64,000 nt of DNA from the NCBI GenBank assembly GCA_903994525.1, contig CAJEXW010000002.1, positions 80,831 through 144,830 on the forward strand, given 5' to 3'. This DNA comes from an uncultured Chlorobiaceae bacterium (GTDB lineage Bacteria > Bacteroidota > Chlorobiia > Chlorobiales > Chlorobiaceae). The translations under genes and the position numbers were made by a program. Positions 1-9,345 of the stretch are shown here, one piece after another (position 1 is the first letter of the stretch; the number at the start of each line of letters is the position of its first letter). The notes under the pieces were generated by a model. The model worked only from the letters and a program-made list of their open reading frames with translations, ran no database searches and was not told the DNA's origin.

Positions 1-546
1 AGTAAAAAAAGAAGTCACCGGGAGATCATTGTGGCAAGTTTCCTTATTGGCACAAGGCGTCTCTACGATTTTGTCGATGATAATCCGCTTGTGGAGATGC
101 TCCCTTCAGATTATGTCAACGATACGCGGGAGATAAGGAGAAATCCGAGAGTGACAGCTATTAACAGCGCTCTTGAAATTGATATGTCTGGCCAGGTGTG
201 CGCCGACTCAATCGGGCAGAAATATTACTCCGGTGTTGGTGGTCAGATGGACTTTATCCGGGGCGCGGCACTCTCTAAAGGGGGCAAGCCGATTATTGCT
301 CTTCCATCAACCACAAAGCATGGCCTCTCAAGAATTGTGCCCCAACTCAAGCCCGGTGCAGGTGTTGTTACCACCAGAGCGCATGTGCAATACGTCGTTA
401 CCGAGTTTGGGATTGTTAATCTTCATGGGAAGAATTTGAGGCAAAGAGCTGAGGCGCTTGCAAGTATAGCTCACCCTGATTTTCGCGAAGAGATATCCCG
501 TCAAGCCCATGAGCTCTATGGCTCTTACGGCCGGAGATTTACATAG
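1..546 (+). CDS. Acetyl-CoA hydrolase / 4-hydroxybutyrate CoA-transferase family, C-terminal part (cut by window start)
   Basis: The reading frame is open from base 1, so the gene begins outside the window and only about the last 181 residues are seen. The visible part is the C-terminal domain of the acetyl-CoA hydrolase/CoA-transferase family: FLIGTRRLYDFVDDNP, then NSALEIDMSGQVCADSIG, YYSGVGGQMDFIRGA and VVTEFGIVNLHGK, in the usual order. Members move CoA between short-chain acyl groups (acetate, succinate, 4-hydroxybutyrate) in the cytoplasm. The substrate cannot be read from this end. A GTG at 31 is only an internal codon. The stop lies 4 bp from the stop of the convergent pgeF, leaving no room for a separate terminator. 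Confidence 0.85.
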   Translation, partial: SKKRSHREIIVASFLIGTRRLYDFVDDNPLVEMLPSDYVNDTREIRRNPRVTAINSALEIDMSGQVCADSIGQKYYSGVGGQMDFIRGAALSKGGKPIIALPSTTKHGLSRIVPQLKPGAGVVTTRAHVQYVVTEFGIVNLHGKNLRQRAEALASIAHPDFREEISRQAHELYGSYGRRFT

Positions 547-550
547 AGGG

Positions 551-1369
551 TTATAGGCTGGTGACACCAATCAGACTGACCATCCTTCCCGTGACTCCTT
601 GGTCCCGCCGAAATGAATAGAAGAGATCGCTGTCACGAAAAGTGCAGAAGGGAGAGCACTCAATGTTTGGTGCCGGTACTCCGGCATCAAGCAGTTGGTG
701 GTAGTTGGCCATCTTGAGGTTGAGCTGATATTTTTCATCCTCCGGTAAATGAGATAAACGCATGGAGTAATCAGGATGAAATGCAGATGCGACATCATGA
801 CCAACCTCATAAGCCCCAGCGGTAATACCAGTGCCAATAGAGACAATGCACTCTTCTGGATTTGTGCCAAAGCTTTTTTGCATGGCCGCCATGGTTTTTT
901 TTACGATCTCTCCTGCAGTGCCTTTCCAGCCGGCATGAGCTGCCCCTGAAGCTTTATGACGGGGGTCATAGAGAAGTATGGGGTAGCAGTCCGCAGTAAG
1001 GATGCAGAGGAAAAGATTCTCCTGATCAGTGATGAATGCGTCATATCCGTGGTAGTGTCCTGGCTTTTCAGCCCTGAGAATGCGTGTTGCGTGTACCTGT
1101 ACCGAGGAGACAATTCTCTTTGGACAAATATTCAGTGTCTTGCAAAGGAGTTCCATGTTTTGCTGAACCAGTTCAGGCCAGTCTCCGGTATTATTTCCCA
1201 GGTTCAGTGAAGAGTAACATCCCTTGCTGACCCCTCCGACTTTTGTACTTTGGATTGCTATAAGCTCATTATAGTTCTGGAAGCATCCCGGCACGATATA
1301 CCTTGCAGCAATGCCATGAGTGGCGGACTCTTCTGATGAACAATCTTGTGAGAAAAGCATGGTAAACAT
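551..1369 (-). CDS. pgeF: PgeF/YfiH family protein (laccase-domain, peptidoglycan editing factor)
   Basis: A 272-residue protein of the YfiH/DUF152 family, once called multicopper polyphenol oxidase. The family removes misincorporated residues from peptidoglycan precursors in E. coli and acts as a purine nucleoside phosphorylase/deaminase in several organisms. Visible signatures are STKVGGVS near the N-terminus, SVQVHATRI, the zinc-binding TADCYPILL and HAGWKGTAGEIV, and a C-terminal ECSPFCTF...FYSFRRD. Length and motif order are normal. It is convergent with the CoA-transferase gene and divergent from the ATP synthase genes. About 210 bp separate it from atpZ and should hold both promoters. 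Confidence 0.9.
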   Translation of the reverse strand: MFTMLFSQDCSSEESATHGIAARYIVPGCFQNYNELIAIQSTKVGGVSKGCYSSLNLGNNTGDWPELVQQNMELLCKTLNICPKRIVSSVQVHATRILRAEKPGHYHGYDAFITDQENLFLCILTADCYPILLYDPRHKASGAAHAGWKGTAGEIVKKTMAAMQKSFGTNPEECIVSIGTGITAGAYEVGHDVASAFHPDYSMRLSHLPEDEKYQLNLKMANYHQLLDAGVPAPNIECSPFCTFRDSDLFYSFRRDQGVTGRMVSLIGVTSL

Positions 1370-1579
1370 ATTTATAAACTCTCTGAAAGGGGGGAATAAT
1401 TTTTCACAAAATATACTGAAGAGATTAATAATCCTTCAAAAGATGCAATATATGGGGAAGTAGTCGTATCTTGAAGGAGGAGAATAGACGTGCTCTGATA
1501 TGGCAGCGCTTCACAGTGTCCTTGCGCGTGCCTCAGCATTGAGTATTATTGACAAGCAACAAAAGGGGCGGGTGCGTTC

Positions 1580-1816
1580 ATGTCTCAAGAGAAAAGGTTT
1601 CCCGACGATTTTGGCCGTTCCGTTCGGGCCTCGTCTGACTATATCGGATTAGGCCTTCAGGTCTCCGGGGGGTTTGCGTTTTTTGTTTTCATCGGATACT
1701 GGGCCGACAGCAAAATTGGGACTTCCCCGCTTTTTTTGCTGCTTGGTGTGGTTGCAGGTATGGTTGGTATAGCACTTGTGCTTAAGAAGGTTCTGATGGA
1801 AGCGAATAAAAAATAG
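1580..1816 (+). CDS. AtpZ-type small membrane protein, first gene of the F0 operon
   Basis: A 78-residue protein with a polar N-terminus (FPDDFGRSVRASSDYIGLG) and two hydrophobic helices at about residues 25-45 and 50-68. This is the AtpZ/AtpI-like pattern of small proteins heading bacterial F-ATPase operons. Such proteins are linked to c-ring assembly or Mg2+/Ca2+ handling. A purine-rich AAAGGGGCGGG stretch precedes the ATG. It is followed by atpI after 47 bp and by atpB, so co-transcription with the F0 subunits is likely. Assignment rests on context plus topology. Confidence 0.75.
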   Translation: MSQEKRFPDDFGRSVRASSDYIGLGLQVSGGFAFFVFIGYWADSKIGTSPLFLLLGVVAGMVGIALVLKKVLMEANKK

Positions 1817-1863
1817 GTAATTCTGCACTCGATGAGTCTGTCTGTGAGAAAGAGGTAATTGTT

Positions 1864-2250
1864 ATGAAACCACTATTTGAATTTTTTATTAAGTTGTGTA
1901 TCTTGTCCGTCATTTTGTGGGGAGTTCTTTATTTTCCGCTTGAGGCAGGCAGGGTGGATTTCTGGGCACTGTTCCTTGCGTGGACGATGGTAGTTCTCAA
2001 CACGATTGCCGGGTATCTGCTCTTTGATTACGCTATTGACAAAGATTCTTCATCGTTCACCAAAGTTGTGTTCGGGGGGCTTGCGGTACGGATGCTTCTT
2101 ATGATGGCGCTTATCGCTGTAGTCATCCTTAAGGATCTCGCAGTAGTTAATGATTTTGTCTTTTCGTTTTTTGCTTTTTACTGTATTTACGTGATTGTTG
2201 AAATTCTCGGATATCAAAAGAAAAATAAACAGAAAAAGAATACTGCATGA
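1864..2250 (+). CDS. atpI: ATP synthase protein I-like membrane protein
   Basis: A 128-residue, mostly hydrophobic protein with four likely membrane segments (residues about 8-25, 33-52, 68-88, 95-113) and a lysine-rich tail. This size and topology, lying between an AtpZ-like gene and atpB, fits the AtpI/UncI family, thought to help assemble the c-ring. Its stop overlaps the start of atpB by 4 bases (ATGA), indicating translational coupling. Sequence conservation in this family is weak, so the name is based largely on position. Confidence 0.7.
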   Translation: MKPLFEFFIKLCILSVILWGVLYFPLEAGRVDFWALFLAWTMVVLNTIAGYLLFDYAIDKDSSSFTKVVFGGLAVRMLLMMALIAVVILKDLAVVNDFVFSFFAFYCIYVIVEILGYQKKNKQKKNTA

Positions 2251-3278
2251 AACGGTCTAATCTCATACAGCCCAAAGCTCTTTTCAGGGTTTTTGCAATT
2301 ATGGTACCTTTGCTACTCAACTTCAGCGGTGGTGTTGCTGCTTCCGCTGCGCAGCATGAGGTTTCCGTAAAGGTAGAGGCATCGGTGCCGGAGGCCTCAG
2401 CCGCACATGGTGGTGAGGCTGAAGCTGAGACACCTGGGGTCGTGATTATGCATCATGTAATGGACAGTCACGAGTTTGCCTTTGAACCATTTGGTGCAAT
2501 TGAGCTTCCAAAGATGTCAATTCCTGCCTCTGTTCCTTTTTTGGGTGGACTGGATATCTCAATAACCAAGCGTGTTGTGATGCTCTGGATTGTCGCGGTC
2601 GCTCTCGTTCTTGTCTTTACAATAGTTGGCAGCAGATACAAAGTAATGGGATCCCGCAAGGCTCCATCAGGGATTGCAAATACCATGGAAGCTCTTGTTC
2701 AGTTTATACGTCTTGATGTGTCAAAAGCAAACATCGGTCATGGATTCGAGAAGCATACCCCATTTCTGCTGACCGTTTTTATGTTCATTCTTTTTTGTAA
2801 TCTTTTTGGTTTGATTCCCTATGGTTCGACGGCCACTGGTGATATCAACGTTACTCTTACTTTGGCGGTTTTTACCTTTTTTGTTATCCAGATAGCTTCA
2901 GTAAAAGCGCATGGTATCGTTGGCTTTCTCAAGCATCTTACTGTTGGTACCCATTGGGCTCTCTGGATTATTATGGTTCCCATTGAGATCATTGGTCTTT
3001 TTACCAAGCCATTTGCTCTGACGGTTCGTCTTTTTGCAAATATGACTGCGGGTCACATTGTGATTCTTAGCCTGATCTTTATCAGCTTTATTATGAAGAG
3101 TTATGTTGCTGCTGCAGTGGTTTCAGTCCCGTTTGCGACATTTATTTACTTGCTTGAGATTTTTGTCGCTTTCCTTCAGGCATTTATCTTTACCATGCTC
3201 ACTTCGCTCTTTATCGGTTTGGCTACGGCACATGAAGGTGGTCATGATGAGCACAATACGGCAGCAGCTCATCACTAA
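2247..3278 (+). CDS. atpB: F0F1 ATP synthase subunit a
   Basis: Membrane subunit a, which forms the proton half-channels beside the c-ring. At 343 residues it is longer than usual because it carries an N-terminal leader and an Ala/Glu/His-rich periplasmic stretch (residues about 20-90) before the first helix. The signature [19 protein letters not shown] near residue 255 contains the essential stator arginine. The C-terminus ends in a His-rich tail. It overlaps atpI by 4 bp and precedes atpE by 117 bp. Confidence 0.96.
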   Translation: MKRSNLIQPKALFRVFAIMVPLLLNFSGGVAASAAQHEVSVKVEASVPEASAAHGGEAEAETPGVVIMHHVMDSHEFAFEPFGAIELPKMSIPASVPFLGGLDISITKRVVMLWIVAVALVLVFTIVGSRYKVMGSRKAPSGIANTMEALVQFIRLDVSKANIGHGFEKHTPFLLTVFMFILFCNLFGLIPYGSTATGDINVTLTLAVFTFFVIQIASVKAHGIVGFLKHLTVGTHWALWIIMVPIEIIGLFTKPFALTVRLFANMTAGHIVILSLIFISFIMKSYVAAAVVSVPFATFIYLLEIFVAFLQAFIFTMLTSLFIGLATAHEGGHDEHNTAAAHH

Positions 3279-3395
3279 ATTATGGTACGGATTATTGAGG
3301 AATAAATTATATTTTCTGCTTTCTTTTACGGGGTTTCAAACGGCTAATAATACTTTAGCAAAAACATACAACAAATAAACGGAGGTAATTACACG

Positions 3396-3617
3396 ATGGA
3401 AGGTTTAGCTTATGTAGGTGCAGGTTTTGGCGCCGGCCTGGCGGTTATTGGTGCAGCACTTGGTATTGGCAATATTGCCGCATCCGCAACTGAGGGCACA
3501 GCTCGTCAGCCGGAGGCAGCTTCTGATATCCGCACAACCATGATTATTGCCGCCGCTCTTATTGAAGGTGTTGCTCTTTTCGGTGAAGTTATCTGCGTAC
3601 TGCTTGCTCTTAAGTAA
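3396..3617 (+). CDS. atpE: F0F1 ATP synthase subunit c
   Basis: The 73-residue proteolipid of the rotor ring: two glycine/alanine-rich helices joined by the polar ARQPEA loop (residues 37-42). Glu57 in ALIEGVALFGE is the proton-binding carboxylate. The helix-1 motif GAALGIGN lacks the glutamine typical of sodium-binding c subunits, which points to H+ coupling. A strong GGAGGT Shine-Dalgarno sequence lies 9 bp before the ATG, as expected for the most highly translated subunit. Confidence 0.97.
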   Translation: MEGLAYVGAGFGAGLAVIGAALGIGNIAASATEGTARQPEAASDIRTTMIIAAALIEGVALFGEVICVLLALK

Positions 3618-3720
3618 GTGTTTGCATTCAACGACTGAATACAGAAGATATCCCGGTTGCCGTCAGAGATTCAATCAGGCGGTAATCGGCTCTTATTAAC
3701 CGTTAACGGAACCATTTTTC

Positions 3721-4248
3721 ATGCTTACGTCAGGAGTTGTGCTTCTTGCGGGTAGTCTTTTAACCCCGAATCCAGGGCTTATTTTCTGGACAGCAGTAAC
3801 ATTTGTTATTGTGCTGGTAATTTTAAGAAAAGTGGCATGGGGGCCTATTATCTCCGCTCTTGAAGAGAGGGAAAAGGGAATTCAGTCATCAATCGACCGT
3901 GCGCATCAGGCTAAAGAGGAATCTGAGGCTATTCTTCGTAAAAACAGAGAGTTGCTTTCGAAAGCTGATGCTGATGCCGACAGGATTATTCGTGAAGGAA
4001 AAGAGTATGCCGAGAAGCTTCGCGCCGAGATCACAGAAAAAGCACAGGAGGAGTCGAAGAAGATGATAGCGGCTGCTGTGGATTCTATTGACCAGGAAAA
4101 GCGTCGTGCACTTGATGTCCTGCGCAATGAGGTTGCTGACCTTGCTGTAAAGGGTGCTGAGAAAATTATCAGAACGGCGCTTGATGCTGATCTACAGAAA
4201 AAAATTGTGAACAGCATGATTCAGGATCTTTCATCAAAACGTAACTGA
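3721..4248 (+). CDS. atpF: F0F1 ATP synthase subunit b
   Basis: A 175-residue peripheral-stalk subunit: one N-terminal membrane helix (residues about 15-38) followed by a long charged alpha-helical coiled coil rich in Glu, Lys, Arg and Ala. The motif [20 protein letters not shown] after the helix is characteristic. Only one b gene is present, with no b' partner nearby, so the stalk is probably a homodimer. It is followed by atpH after 13 bp. Confidence 0.95.
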   Translation: MLTSGVVLLAGSLLTPNPGLIFWTAVTFVIVLVILRKVAWGPIISALEEREKGIQSSIDRAHQAKEESEAILRKNRELLSKADADADRIIREGKEYAEKLRAEITEKAQEESKKMIAAAVDSIDQEKRRALDVLRNEVADLAVKGAEKIIRTALDADLQKKIVNSMIQDLSSKRN

Positions 4249-4261
4249 AAAAGGGCACGAC

Positions 4262-4807
4262 ATGTCAAGTTTAATTGCAAGCCGTCGATATGCCTTATCC
4301 CTCTTGAGTGCGGCAGTGGAGGGAAATTTTCTTGAACAGGTTGTCGGAGAGCTGGAGATAATAAGGGAAGTTCTGCATAATTCACGCGATCTTGTTCACA
4401 CGCTTCGGAGTCCTGTTGTCAAGGGGGACAAGAAGATCAAAATTCTTGAAGAGGTTTTCAAGGGCTTGGTCGGTGACAAGATGTTTGTTTTTTTAAAGTT
4501 GGTTACAAGAAAAAAGAGAGCGGGACAGCTTCCTGAAATCATTGATGAGTTTCAATCTCTTCTTGACGAGAAGAGGGGGATTGTTAATGCTGAAATTAAA
4601 AGTGCCACTCTCCTTTCGGATGAGCAGACGGCAGAACTCATTTCACGGCTTGAGTCTTATACTGGCAAACGAGTAAGGGCGCATCTCTCTATCAATGAAA
4701 GTTTTATTGGTGGCGTTTCTGTAAAAATTGGGGATACTATTTTTGATGGTACCATTAGCCATCAGCTTTACAAACTCAGAGAGACTCTTCTTGCTGAAAC
4801 AGCATGA
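4262..4807 (+). CDS. atpH: F0F1 ATP synthase subunit delta
   Basis: The 181-residue delta (OSCP) subunit linking the peripheral stalk to the F1 head. It shows the N-terminal SRRYALSLLSAAVE and the C-terminal signature IGGVSVKIGDTIFDGTISHQL. The operon stops here. No alpha, gamma, beta or epsilon gene follows, and an intrinsic terminator lies 33 bp downstream. F1 catalytic subunits must therefore be encoded elsewhere, as in other Chlorobi. Confidence 0.95.
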   Translation: MSSLIASRRYALSLLSAAVEGNFLEQVVGELEIIREVLHNSRDLVHTLRSPVVKGDKKIKILEEVFKGLVGDKMFVFLKLVTRKKRAGQLPEIIDEFQSLLDEKRGIVNAEIKSATLLSDEQTAELISRLESYTGKRVRAHLSINESFIGGVSVKIGDTIFDGTISHQLYKLRETLLAETA

Positions 4808-4840
4808 GACAGGAGCTTCTATTTTTTTGTTTTGACAGTC

Positions 4841-4868
4841 AATAGCCTGCTCTGCAGGCTATTTTTTC
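4841..4868 (+). terminator. Intrinsic terminator of the atp operon
   Basis: A perfect 10-bp stem (AATAGCCTGC/GCAGGCTATT) with a TCT loop runs straight into a T tract. It lies 33 bp after atpH and 40 bp before the tRNA gene, so it should separate the ATP synthase transcript from the tRNA. Confidence 0.9.
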
Positions 4869-4908
4869 TATATGCCAGCTTTTCTATAGTAGAGTAGTTC
4901 TCAATATT

Positions 4909-4981
4909 GGGGCTTTAGCTCAGTTGGTAGAGCGTCTCGTTCGCAATGAGAAGGTCAGGGGTTCGACTCCCCTAAGCTCCA
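4909..4981 (+). tRNA. tRNA-Ala (anticodon CGC)
   Basis: A 73-base cloverleaf. The acceptor stem GGGGCTT pairs with AAGCTCC (one G-T). The D arm is GCTC...GAGC. The anticodon stem closes on loop TTCGCAA, giving anticodon CGC. The T arm is AGGGG TTCGACT CCCCT. The discriminator base is A and the 3' CCA is not encoded. It reads the GCG alanine codon. Confidence 0.95.
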
Positions 4982-5158
4982 CATCGATGCCGTTATATTT
5001 TTTATTATTGCTGATTGTCTTGTCTCTCTTTCTGGTTACACCATACCGCATGATAAAAATGGAATCTCTGATTGCTAATCAAGCAAAGAGAATGTAACTT
5101 CGCACTGTTGAAACGTTACTTGAATCACAACGATTAATTCACACTGTATTTTAACACT

Positions 5159-5386
5159 ATGCAACAGAATATTGGGAAAAAGGACAGGATCATTCGCATT
5201 GCTTTGGGGATCATTGTTCTTGTGGCCGGGGTTGTCGCACACTCTTGGTGGGGCGCGGTGGGCCTTATACCATTGCTGACCTCTGGTGTTGGGTTTTGTC
5301 CGCTCTACACTCTTCTTGGTATATCGACATGCGGAAATTGTCAAATAGGTGCAAAACCAGGAAAAAGCAGCTCTCGTCTCTCCTGA
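5159..5386 (+). CDS. DUF2892 small inner-membrane protein
   Basis: A 75-residue protein matching the DUF2892 family (the membrane domain also found in YgaP-type rhodaneses). It has an N-terminal MQQNIGKKDRIIRIALG, one or two hydrophobic helices, and a C-terminal GFCPLYTLLGIST with cysteines at CPLY and CGNC. The function of the family is unknown. When fused it sits beside sulfurtransferase domains, so a link to sulfur metabolism is possible but not shown here. It ends 92 bp before the bamD start. Confidence 0.8.
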   Translation: MQQNIGKKDRIIRIALGIIVLVAGVVAHSWWGAVGLIPLLTSGVGFCPLYTLLGISTCGNCQIGAKPGKSSSRLS

Positions 5387-5478
5387 GTGTTAAGAGAACT
5401 GGTGAGGTGCTCATAATGAAAATTCTATTTTGCAACGAATGTATAGGTTTAATTTTTAAGCGATTATGGAGCAATTGT

Positions 5479-6378
5479 ATGTCTAAGTCGGTTACGAGAT
5501 ATTTTTCACGATCTGCATTCTTGCTTTTTGCCACCGGGGTACTGGTTAGTTCTGGCTGTTCATCCTCAAAGCCACCGATGCCAGCCGCTGTTGTTGTGAG
5601 TGAAGGATATACAAGGGCATTGAAGCAGTATAACAAAAATGATTTCCAGGAGGCAGCGTTAGTCCTGGAGTCACTTCTTTTTACCTCTCGAGCTACAGCG
5701 CTTGAAGATGATGTCCTGTATCTTTTAGCTCAGACATACTTCCATTCAGGCCAATATCTCCTTGCCGCTGAGATGTATGCCCGATTGCAACAGCAGATGC
5801 CGACCTCACCCTATGCCAGAGCCTCACAGTTTATGATTGCAAAATCTTATGAAAAGCTTTCCCCCCCTGTAGGTCTGGATCAGCAGCCAACCCGCAAGGC
5901 AATAGAAAACTTTGCACTCTATATGGATCTGTATCCTATGGCAGATTCATCAAAAATTGCAAGTGATGTTGAGACGTATCGTGAGTTGCTGAAAATCAAC
6001 CCTAAAAATGATCTTTACAAGCAGCGTTTAGAGACCGCGACTGCAAACTTTTCAAGGGTTGACAGTTTGAGGTATTCAGAGAAAGCCATCTCCTCCCTTC
6101 GGGAGAAACTGGCAAAGCATGTCCTCATGGTAGCTCATGAGTATGTCAAATTGGGAAAATTAAAGGCGGCAGGAATTTTTTTTGACGAACTGATAGAGCG
6201 TTACAGTGATACAAGTTATCTCAAACAGGGAATTGAAGGGAAGATAGATGTGCTGGTCAAGCGTAAAAAGTGGTTTGATGCCAGCCAGACGCTCGAACAG
6301 TATCTCAAGCGGTACCCTGAAAAGATGAGAGAGATGCAGGGGATCAAGAAGAATATTGCCCAGAATTTGAAAATCTGA
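5479..6378 (+). CDS. bamD: Outer-membrane assembly lipoprotein BamD (TPR repeats)
   Basis: A 299-residue lipoprotein. A basic start and hydrophobic stretch end in the lipobox VSSGC, so Cys29 or close to it would be lipidated. TPR-like helical repeats follow, including YTRALKQYNKNDFQEAALVL and the BamD-typical RKAIENFALYMDLYP. BamD holds the BAM complex that folds outer-membrane beta-barrels. The start chosen is ATG 5479, preceded by GGAG at 5468-5471. An upstream in-frame extension to 5245 would overlap the DUF2892 gene and bury the signal peptide. nadD follows after 12 bp. Confidence 0.85.
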   Translation: MSKSVTRYFSRSAFLLFATGVLVSSGCSSSKPPMPAAVVVSEGYTRALKQYNKNDFQEAALVLESLLFTSRATALEDDVLYLLAQTYFHSGQYLLAAEMYARLQQQMPTSPYARASQFMIAKSYEKLSPPVGLDQQPTRKAIENFALYMDLYPMADSSKIASDVETYRELLKINPKNDLYKQRLETATANFSRVDSLRYSEKAISSLREKLAKHVLMVAHEYVKLGKLKAAGIFFDELIERYSDTSYLKQGIEGKIDVLVKRKKWFDASQTLEQYLKRYPEKMREMQGIKKNIAQNLKI

Positions 6379-6390
6379 TTACCTATTGTT

Positions 6391-6960
6391 GTGCATCTCG
6401 CAGTGTTTGGCGGCAGCTTTGATCCTCCCCATAATGGTCATCTTGCGCTCTGTCTTTTTGCAAGAGAGCTGCTTGATATTGATTGGATAATCATTTCGGT
6501 TTCCAACAATCCCTTCAAGCAGAGCCCGAGGGTTAACGATCGTCACAGAAAAAAAATGGCGGAGCTTCTCTCTCTGGAGCTTAACAAGACCGGCCTGTGC
6601 AGCGAAGTCAGCAGTTGGGAGCTTGAAAAACGAGCTCCATCGTATACTGTTGATCTTATGATGCACATCCATGATCTGCATCCCTGCCATAAAATATCCT
6701 TGCTTGTCGGTGAGGACAGCTTCACTGACTTTCCATCATGGAAGGAGCCCGAAAGACTTTTTGCGCTTTGCGACATTGTGGTCTTTCAAAGAGCTTCCCA
6801 CTGCCCGCAGGTATTCAATAGCTTGGTGAAAGTTATTGATTTTACCTGTCCAGCGTCGTCAACGGAAGTAAGACGACGCATTACCACCGGAGAATCCTTT
6901 TCAAGAGAGCTCCCTTCGCCACTTTTCAGGTATATCAGCAGACACAAGCTTTACAGGTAA
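6391..6960 (+). CDS. nadD: Nicotinate-nucleotide adenylyltransferase
   Basis: A 189-residue enzyme making nicotinate adenine dinucleotide from NaMN and ATP in NAD synthesis. Seen directly: the nucleotidyltransferase motif GGSFDPPHNGH at the N-terminus, LLVGEDSFTDFPSW in the middle and the C-terminal SSTEVRRRI. Translation starts at a GTG placing the first beta strand (HLAVFGGSFDP) correctly. It is convergent with argS with 13 bp between the stops. Confidence 0.93.
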   Translation: MHLAVFGGSFDPPHNGHLALCLFARELLDIDWIIISVSNNPFKQSPRVNDRHRKKMAELLSLELNKTGLCSEVSSWELEKRAPSYTVDLMMHIHDLHPCHKISLLVGEDSFTDFPSWKEPERLFALCDIVVFQRASHCPQVFNSLVKVIDFTCPASSTEVRRRITTGESFSRELPSPLFRYISRHKLYR

Positions 6961-6973
6961 ACATCCTGCTATG

Positions 6974-8632
6974 CTACATCGACTCAGGAGCAGAGACACC
7001 AAGGATTGAAAATCCATTGCGCAAAACCTGCCGTGTAGCGACAGAGAGTAAAAGTCTCGCAGTGCAGATATCTGTTTCGGCTTTAAGGATAGGGCACTCC
7101 TGATAAAAGCGGTGAAAAAGTTCTGCCAGTGAATGGAGGTACTCAACCATCTTTTGAGGTTCAAGGAGTCGGAGGCTGGTTTTAACCACATCAGGATAGT
7201 CGAGCAGTGCGAAGCCAAGCTGAATCTCCGATGGTGAACTGAGCTTTCGGAGAAGATGGTGGTGTACACTGTTATGCGGGTCAAAAGCTCTCTCTTGCAA
7301 TGCCAAACGAAGGAGGCTGCAAATTCGGGCATGGGCATAGTGCAGATAAAAGACAGGATTCTCTTTTGATTGCTTTTTTGCCAGCTCAACGTCAAAATTG
7401 AGATGTGAATCTTTTCCGCGCATTATGAAAAAAAGTCGAGTTGCATCTACGCCGACATCATCAATCAAATCATCAAGTAGATCGGCATTGCCTTTTCTTG
7501 TCGACATTTTAAGCGTCTTTCCATCAACAGTGGTTGTAACAAACTGGTTGATGGCTATTTTGATTCGTGCTGTATCGTAGCCAAGAATGTTCAAAGCTTC
7601 GAGTACATCAGGATATTCATCTATGTGATCGGCTCCAAAAACATTGACAATCATATCAAAGCGACGCTCGAACTTAGTGATATGATAGGCAATATCCGGG
7701 AGACGGTAGCTCGGTTCTCCTGAAGACTTGAGCAGAACTTTATCCTTTTCCTGCCCAAGTTTAGTCGTACGAAACCACGTCGCGCCATCATAATTATCAA
7801 TAAACCCCTTCTCATGGAGAGCGTCAATAACCCTTTGATTTGCGGCCATTCCACTCTCATCAGCAAGATAGAGAGTATGCTCATTAAAAAAGGTATCATG
7901 CCGAATGCCCAGCCGTTGCAGTGTCTGGCGAATGGAATTGAAAAGAGAGGTTTCAGCGCTCGTTTTGAAAAAGGATAGTTCATCACTCTTTTCAAGTGTC
8001 TCTCCGTATTGTGCGTAGATTGTTTCGGCAATATCCCTTATATACTCTCCCTGGTAGTGCGTTGTGGGGAATTCGAGCACTTGCTTGCACAGTTCGAGAT
8101 AGCGCAATCGTACTGATTCACCAAGAATCTGCATCTGCCGTCCCGCATTATTGAAATAGTACTCACGGGTAACCTTATAGCCCTGAGTCTCTAAAAGGTT
8201 CGCGATACAGTCACCAAGGACTCCTCCCCGTCCCCTTCCGATAGTCAGTGGGCCGGTTGGATTGGCGCTGACATATTCAACAATAGCGCTCTTGCCGATG
8301 CCGAGCACTCCTTTGCCATAATGATCACCATCAAACAGCACCTGCTCCACCGAACGCATAATAAAAAGCGGGGAGAGATAAAAGTTGATAAAACCTGCTC
8401 CAGCCACCTCAATTGATGCCACAGTATCCGGAGGGAAAAGCAGATAAGGAACGAGAGCCTGTGCAAGTTCACGGGGGTTCTTTCTGCACTCTTTTGCGCA
8501 TAGCAGAGCAATATTCGTCGAAAAATCACCAAACTTTTTGTCGGAAGGTTGCTCAATCTGGATGGCCTTCTCTGTGGTAATACCTGCGGCCAGCAGTGCT
8601 TTTTGGATGACAGGTGAAAAAAATTCGAGCAT
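6974..8632 (-). CDS. argS: Arginyl-tRNA synthetase
   Basis: A 552-residue class I synthetase: N-terminal ArgS tRNA-recognition domain, catalytic Rossmann fold, and C-terminal DALR anticodon-binding domain ([14 protein letters not shown] onward). The KMSKS loop is KMSTRKGN. The HIGH region is unusual: [16 protein letters not shown], with both usual histidines replaced (Thr and Arg). The surrounding residues are intact and the protein is full length, so it is probably active. It is the last gene of a minus-strand run trpS-HAD-argS, 23 bp after the HAD gene. Confidence 0.96.
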   Translation of the reverse strand: MLEFFSPVIQKALLAAGITTEKAIQIEQPSDKKFGDFSTNIALLCAKECRKNPRELAQALVPYLLFPPDTVASIEVAGAGFINFYLSPLFIMRSVEQVLFDGDHYGKGVLGIGKSAIVEYVSANPTGPLTIGRGRGGVLGDCIANLLETQGYKVTREYYFNNAGRQMQILGESVRLRYLELCKQVLEFPTTHYQGEYIRDIAETIYAQYGETLEKSDELSFFKTSAETSLFNSIRQTLQRLGIRHDTFFNEHTLYLADESGMAANQRVIDALHEKGFIDNYDGATWFRTTKLGQEKDKVLLKSSGEPSYRLPDIAYHITKFERRFDMIVNVFGADHIDEYPDVLEALNILGYDTARIKIAINQFVTTTVDGKTLKMSTRKGNADLLDDLIDDVGVDATRLFFIMRGKDSHLNFDVELAKKQSKENPVFYLHYAHARICSLLRLALQERAFDPHNSVHHHLLRKLSSPSEIQLGFALLDYPDVVKTSLRLLEPQKMVEYLHSLAELFHRFYQECPILKAETDICTARLLLSVATRQVLRNGFSILGVSAPESM

Positions 8633-8655
8633 GGGAAGTTTTAGTTATGAAAGAG

Positions 8656-9345
8656 TCAGAAGTTTTTTAGTGAGAGTTTTTCAAGGAGATTGTCAGGTGA
8701 GAGCGTCGTAAAATCGTCAATGATGGCCACGATATTGTTAAAACGAGAAAAAGTTTCTGCGCAATTGGTTGTCGTTATGGCAACGCATGGCATATTAGCC
8801 CGATGAGCTGCTTCGACCCCGGGAAGAGCATCTTCAAAGACGATGCAGCCCGAAGGAGATACATCAAGGAGATCCGCAACCCGCAAAAAAATATCAGGAT
8901 GAGGTTTGCCTCTCTCGACCTGCGATGGATCCACAAGGGCATCGAATATATCAGTCAGCTTGAGGAGATCAAGCACATACTCAATATTTTTGGCACAAGC
9001 ACCAGAGCCGATGCCGAGCATGATGTTATTTTCTTTGGCGGCATACAGAAATTCTTTGATTCCTGGAGTGGGAGTAATGAGGTTTCGCGAGCTGACACGG
9101 TAGAGAAAATCCTTGAACTCCGTCAGTCTTGCTGCCTCTGTTTCAGTGATCTCAGGATCAAGAAAGTATCGAAGCACATCGTGCCCCTTCATTCCAGCGG
9201 TTTCAACGAGATACCGTTCGGCATCAAGTCCTGAAAGTCCGAAGTCCCTAAAGAGCTCAAGCCATGAATCTGCATGAAAGCGCATATTATCGGTCAGCAC
9301 CCCATCCATATCAAAGATAAATGCGTATTGTTGCCGGTTCAACAT
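8656..9345 (-). CDS. HAD-superfamily phosphatase (beta-phosphoglucomutase-like subfamily)
   Basis: A 229-residue HAD hydrolase. The four HAD motifs are visible: FDMDGVLTDN with the nucleophile Asp, GIGSGA, the lysine in ERGKPHPDIF, and VFEDALPGVEAA. The alpha-helical cap after motif I is of the beta-phosphoglucomutase/phosphoglycolate type. The substrate cannot be named. Its start overlaps the end of trpS by 7 bp, so it is translated from the same message. Confidence 0.88.
   Translation of the reverse strand: MLNRQQYAFIFDMDGVLTDNMRFHADSWLELFRDFGLSGLDAERYLVETAGMKGHDVLRYFLDPEITETEAARLTEFKDFLYRVSSRNLITPTPGIKEFLYAAKENNIMLGIGSGACAKNIEYVLDLLKLTDIFDALVDPSQVERGKPHPDIFLRVADLLDVSPSGCIVFEDALPGVEAAHRANMPCVAITTTNCAETFSRFNNIVAIIDDFTTLSPDNLLEKLSLKNF

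Noticed and set aside
5245..5478. N-terminal extension of the bamD reading frame
   Set aside because: It overlaps the DUF2892 gene, has no family resemblance and would put the lipoprotein signal inside the protein. ATG 5479 has a good ribosome site.
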